Of a DNA stretch of 9,191 nt, positions 7,317 through 9,191 are shown piece after piece. Made by a program: the position numbers and the translations under genes. The DNA is from JANLYQ01 sp031365725 (lineage in GTDB: Bacteria > Actinomycetota > Actinomycetes > JACCUZ01), in assembly GCA_031365725.1 (NCBI GenBank), contig JANLYQ010000078.1:1-9191 (forward strand), read 5' to 3'. How positions within the stretch are numbered: position 1 is the stretch's first letter; each line of letters opens with the position of its first letter. Under the pieces are notes generated by a model. That model saw only the letters and a program-made list of their open reading frames with translations. It had not been told where the DNA came from and did not search any database.

Positions 7317-7778
7317 CTAACCCACCGGTCGGTCGTCGGTCAGCCGGCGCAGCAGTCCCGTGAGCAGGGAGGCATCGGCGCCGAGCACCCCGAACCACGA
7401 CCGGTCGCAGGTCTCCACCACTGCCACCGCCTGGTCGGCGAGCTGCTGGCCGGCGCGGGTCACGGTGAGAGCGCGGGCCCGTCGGTCATCGGGATGCGGC
7501 CGCCGTTCGACCAGCCCGCGGGACTCCAGCACGCGCAGCACCTGTGAGGTCATCATCGGGTCGGCGGCAGCGTGCGCGGCCAGTCGCTGCTGGGTGACGG
7601 CCCCGACGGTCTCACCCGAAAGCCAGGCCAGCGAGGCCAGCAGCACGAACTGCACATGGGTGAGCCCGAGCGGCTTGAGTGCGGCCCGCTGGGCGGCCTG
7701 CCAACGATTGGTCACCTGCCAGAGCAGCAGGCCAGGACTGTCCGCCGCCGTCTCGAACTCGGTGGCGAGCCCTGCCAT
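7317..7778 (-). CDS. MarR-family transcriptional regulator
   Basis: 153 residues. A dimeric winged-helix regulator that usually represses its own operon and lets go on binding a small ligand. N-terminal dimer helix (about 12-38), then LTHVQFVLLASL and a winged helix-turn-helix. The recognition helix is near 73-88 (DPMMTSQVLRVLESRGLVER), and the wing shows the family hallmark HPDDRRARAL (95-104, with D97, D98, R99 and R100). C124 is the only Cys, so redox sensing by a Cys pair is not supported. The ATG overlaps the SRPBCC stop (TGATG) and has no ribosome binding site, which points to coupled translation. The likely target is the promoter at 8277-8306. The ligand is unknown. It is convergent with rsmB. 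Confidence 0.9.
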   Translation of the reverse strand: MAGLATEFETAADSPGLLLWQVTNRWQAAQRAALKPLGLTHVQFVLLASLAWLSGETVGAVTQQRLAAHAAADPMMTSQVLRVLESRGLVERRPHPDDRRARALTVTRAGQQLADQAVAVVETCDRSWFGVLGADASLLTGLLRRLTDDRPVG

Positions 7779-8269
7779 CAGCGGGTCGACCCGGTGCCTG
7801 CCGTGGTGGCAGGGACCGGTGACGTGACCGTGCCGTAGCCGCCCGCGACGTCCTGCTCGACCCGAGCCACCAGCCGCTCGAGGTCGCCCTGCGCGGTCGC
7901 CGCGATGCCCCGGCCCAGGATGACTCGCCACAGGGCGCGGAGCGGTCCGGTCAGGGTCACCGTGACCTCGATCGCACAGCCGCCCGCGGTCCGCGTCGTG
8001 ACCTGGTGGTCGAAGGTGAGCCGGGCGCCGAGCAGCCGGGACACGTCGACGAACTCGCGACCGTCCACCAACCGCGCGACGACGAAGCCGACCTTGGGGC
8101 CACCGCGCGGCTTGAGTGAGCCGGTGGCACCTTCGACAAAGGGTCCGTCGAGGCGCACCCACTCGGTGTCGACGTTCCATTCCGGCCAGGTGGCCATGTC
8201 GGCCCAGCGGGCGAAGAACCCGTCGGGGGCAGCGGTCGAGGTGGCCCGGGCCTGCACGAGGAGAGTCAT
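7778..8269 (-). CDS. SRPBCC-family protein (polyketide cyclase / START-like fold)
   Basis: 163 residues, no signal peptide or membrane segment, so probably cytosolic. The opening MTLLVQARATSTAAPDGFFA and the W-rich stretch RWADMATWPEWN (21-32) are typical of the SRPBCC helix-grip fold. So are the later strands SLKPRGGPKVGFVVARL, RLTFDHQV and AIEVTVTLTGPLRALW and the long C-terminal helix GDLERLVARVEQDV (128-141). The last 20 residues are low-complexity Thr/Gly/Pro. The fold makes a deep hydrophobic cavity that binds lipids, aromatics or polyketides; I cannot tell binding protein from enzyme. It is first in a two-gene unit with marR, so the regulator may sense a compound this protein binds. 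No ribosome binding site precedes the ATG; a promoter ends 7 nt before it. Confidence 0.8.
   Translation of the reverse strand: MTLLVQARATSTAAPDGFFARWADMATWPEWNVDTEWVRLDGPFVEGATGSLKPRGGPKVGFVVARLVDGREFVDVSRLLGARLTFDHQVTTRTAGGCAIEVTVTLTGPLRALWRVILGRGIAATAQGDLERLVARVEQDVAGGYGTVTSPVPATTAGTGSTR
7791..7819 (-). promoter_or_regulatory. Hairpin just upstream of the marR start
   Basis: CCTGCC (7797-7802) and GGCAGG (7808-7813) pair around a 5-nt loop. After one G-G mismatch the stem continues with CCGGT (7791-7795) and ACCGG (7815-7819), giving 11 of 12 pairs. It lies in the last SRPBCC codons, 12 nt before the marR ATG. It may hide the marR start unless ribosomes translating the SRPBCC gene open it. 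The structure is visible; the role is inferred. Confidence 0.4.
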
Positions 8270-8276
8270 GGCAAGA

Positions 8277-8305
8277 AGTATGCGCGCTTAGTAAAGTACT
8301 GTCAA
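8277..8305 (-). promoter_or_regulatory. Promoter of the SRPBCC-marR operon, likely leaderless
   Basis: Read on the minus strand, a perfect -35 TTGACA (8305-8300) is followed after exactly 17 bp by the -10 CATACT (8282-8277), one base off TATACT or TATAAT-like boxes. Seven bases later comes the ATG (8269), so transcription should start at or next to the A of the ATG. No Shine-Dalgarno sequence is present. Leaderless mRNAs are common in actinobacteria. This is the best promoter in the window. Confidence 0.7.
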
Positions 8306-8306
8306 G
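8287..8306. promoter_or_regulatory. Candidate MarR operator overlapping the promoter
   Basis: A 20-bp imperfect inverted repeat of form CTT-N3-A-N6-T-N3-AAG, with an inner AGTA-AAG-TACT palindrome (8290-8300). It covers the -35 box and the start of the spacer of the SRPBCC-marR promoter, where a MarR dimer would block RNA polymerase. It is an AT-rich island in DNA that is otherwise very GC-rich. Binding by the neighbouring MarR is inferred. Confidence 0.4.
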
Positions 8307-8332
8307 ACGTACGCCGGAGGACCGGGCTCTCA

Positions 8333-8338
8333 TAGACT
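8333..8338 (+). promoter_or_regulatory. -10 box TAGACT for rpe, likely leaderless
   Basis: TAGACT ends 8 nt before the rpe ATG at 8347, so transcription would begin at or within two bases of the start codon. The only purine-rich site, GGAGG (8316-8320), is 26 nt from the ATG, too far for a ribosome binding site. The -35 region is weak. Confidence 0.5.
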
Positions 8339-8346
8339 CCGCCGCC

Positions 8347-9033
8347 ATGGGCGTCCAGATCTCGCCGAGCATCCTCTCGGCCGACTACACCGATCTCGCC
8401 CGTGAGGTGGCGCGGATCGCACCGGCCGCCGACTGGGTGCACGTGGACGTGATGGACGGCCACTTCGTGCCGAACCTCACCGTCGGGCTGCCGGTGGTCG
8501 AGCGGCTGGCCCAGGTGAGCACCCTGCCGCTGGACGTGCACCTGATGATCGAGGACGTCGACCGGTGGGCACCGGCCTACGCCGAGGCAGGAGCCCACAG
8601 CGTCACCTTCCACCTCGAGGCGGCGACTGCTCCGGTGCGCTTGGCCCGGACCCTGCGCGGGCAGGGAGCCCGGGCCGGGATGGCCCTGCGGCCGGCCACG
8701 CCGGTCGAGCCGTGCGCCGACCTGCTGCCCGAGCTGGACATGCTGCTGCTGATGACTGTCGAGCCGGGCTTCGGCGGCCAACGCTTCCTCGACCTCGTGC
8801 TGCCCAAGATCCGGACGGCTCGCGAGCTCGCCCGAGGCCGGGACCTCGACCTCTGGATCCAGGTCGACGGGGGAGTGTCGGCCGAGACGATCGAGCGCGC
8901 CGCCGACGCCGGCGCTGACGTCTTCGTTGCCGGCTCTGCGGTCTATGGCGCGGATGACCCCGAGAAGGCCATCACCGGTCTGCGCGAACAGGCCGGCTCG
9001 GCGACCGCTGCGTCCTGGTGGTCAGGCTCCTGA
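8347..9033 (+). CDS. rpe: Ribulose-phosphate 3-epimerase
   Basis: 228 residues, a normal length. Rpe interconverts ribulose 5-phosphate and xylulose 5-phosphate in the pentose phosphate pathway (cytosol). It is a TIM barrel with all family motifs: ISPSILSADY (5-14), VHVDVMDGHFVPNLTVG (metal ligands H32 and D34), LDVHLMIED (H65), MTVEPGFGGQRF (phosphate loop region) and QVDGGVSAETI (D174). D34 and D174 are the acid/base pair. The ATG at 8347 gives the standard N-terminus; the frame is open further upstream, but that part is the shadow of the SRPBCC gene. In many actinobacteria rpe directly follows rsmB; here a reversed two-gene unit separates them, so rpe needs its own promoter. Confidence 0.97.
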   Translation: MGVQISPSILSADYTDLAREVARIAPAADWVHVDVMDGHFVPNLTVGLPVVERLAQVSTLPLDVHLMIEDVDRWAPAYAEAGAHSVTFHLEAATAPVRLARTLRGQGARAGMALRPATPVEPCADLLPELDMLLLMTVEPGFGGQRFLDLVLPKIRTARELARGRDLDLWIQVDGGVSAETIERAADAGADVFVAGSAVYGADDPEKAITGLREQAGSATAASWWSGS

Positions 9034-9052
9034 CCGGCGCATCGCCCCCGCC

Positions 9053-9119
9053 ATGATCGACAGCTCCCCACCCGCCGCCTGACCTTTCGCCGTACGGCGG
9101 GTCGACAGCTGCTGATCAT
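9053..9119. terminator. Large symmetric hairpin, likely bidirectional terminator
   Basis: The outer arms at 9053-9065 (ATGATCGACAGCT) and 9107-9119 (AGCTGCTGATCAT) match at 11 of 13 positions when inverted. The inner arms ACCCGCCG (9070-9077) and CGGCGGGT (9095-9102) are exact reverse complements. The centre, 9086, is midway between the rpe stop (9033) and the stop of the opposing gene (9141). That symmetry suits a terminator serving both convergent genes. There is no T-run on either side. Confidence 0.5.
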
Positions 9120-9140
9120 CGGGGCGGGGCGGGGCGGACT

Positions 9141-9191
9141 TCAGCTGGTGAGGGTGCCGCGCACGATGCTGTCGCCGGAGTGGGCCGGGTT
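9141..9191 (-). CDS. C-terminal end of an unrecognised protein (partial)
   Basis: Read from the window edge on the minus strand, 16 codons give NPAHSGDSIVRGTLTS followed by TGA (9143-9141). All 16 third positions are G or C (14 of them C), the pattern of the real genes here. The gene would be convergent with rpe, which fits the hairpin between them. The fragment is too short to name a family. Confidence 0.55.
   Translation of the reverse strand, partial: NPAHSGDSIVRGTLTS

Noticed and set aside
8116..8346. Longer rpe starting inside the SRPBCC gene
   Set aside because: The extension is antisense to the SRPBCC gene and crosses both divergent promoters; ATG 8347 gives the family's normal N-terminus.
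7779..8372. Single long minus-strand protein joining MarR to upstream sequence
   Set aside because: The upstream part of that frame is the out-of-frame shadow of the SRPBCC gene; MarR proper begins at the ATG 7778.
9121..9137. G-quadruplex from GGGGC repeats
   Set aside because: Only three runs of four G and one of two, so a classical four-tract G3 quadruplex cannot form here; noted only as a short G-rich repeat.

Overview
This window comes from a high-GC actinobacterium. Third codon positions are almost all G or C, GTG starts are common, PriA is the motor-less actinobacterial type, and the order metK-priA-def-fmt-rsmB-rpe is the usual actinobacterial one. The frequent GTACG words and the protein style would fit Nocardioidaceae or a related family, but that is a guess. 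Everything on the plus strand is core housekeeping DNA. I saw no mobile element, CRISPR array, tRNA or rRNA.

Layout. Positions 1-1195 hold metK (SAM synthetase). Its first base lies just outside the window, and it is broken by a one-base loss near 795-806. Positions 1196-1403 are a non-coding spacer with a five-unit heptamer repeat and a strong hairpin. Then come priA (1404-3551), a HAD phosphatase coupled to it by a GTGA overlap (3548-4216), def (4254-4799), fmt (4843-5832) and rsmB, coupled to fmt by an ATGA overlap (5829-7289). A minus-strand pair follows: a SRPBCC ligand-binding-fold protein (8269-7778) and a MarR regulator (7778-7317), joined by a TGATG stop/start overlap. rpe (8347-9033) diverges from this pair. 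The window ends with a large symmetric hairpin and the last 16 codons of an unrecognised minus-strand gene (9191-9141).

How the genes work together. def and fmt are the two formyl-Met enzymes: Fmt formylates initiator Met-tRNA and Def removes the formyl group from the finished protein. MetK supplies SAM, the methyl donor used by RsmB on 16S rRNA. PriA handles replication restart, and Rpe belongs to the pentose phosphate pathway. The plus-strand genes thus form a protein-synthesis and growth cluster. The SRPBCC-marR pair is the accessory part: it reads against the cluster, has its own promoter, and carries a likely autoregulatory site.

Most worth a second look: the metK frameshift; the SRPBCC promoter (TTGACA-17-CATACT ending 7 nt before the ATG, so probably leaderless) with a palindrome-like element in it; the second probable leaderless promoter facing it in front of rpe; and the 67-nt hairpin centred between two convergent genes. 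I did not find convincing evidence of a wholly new biological system.
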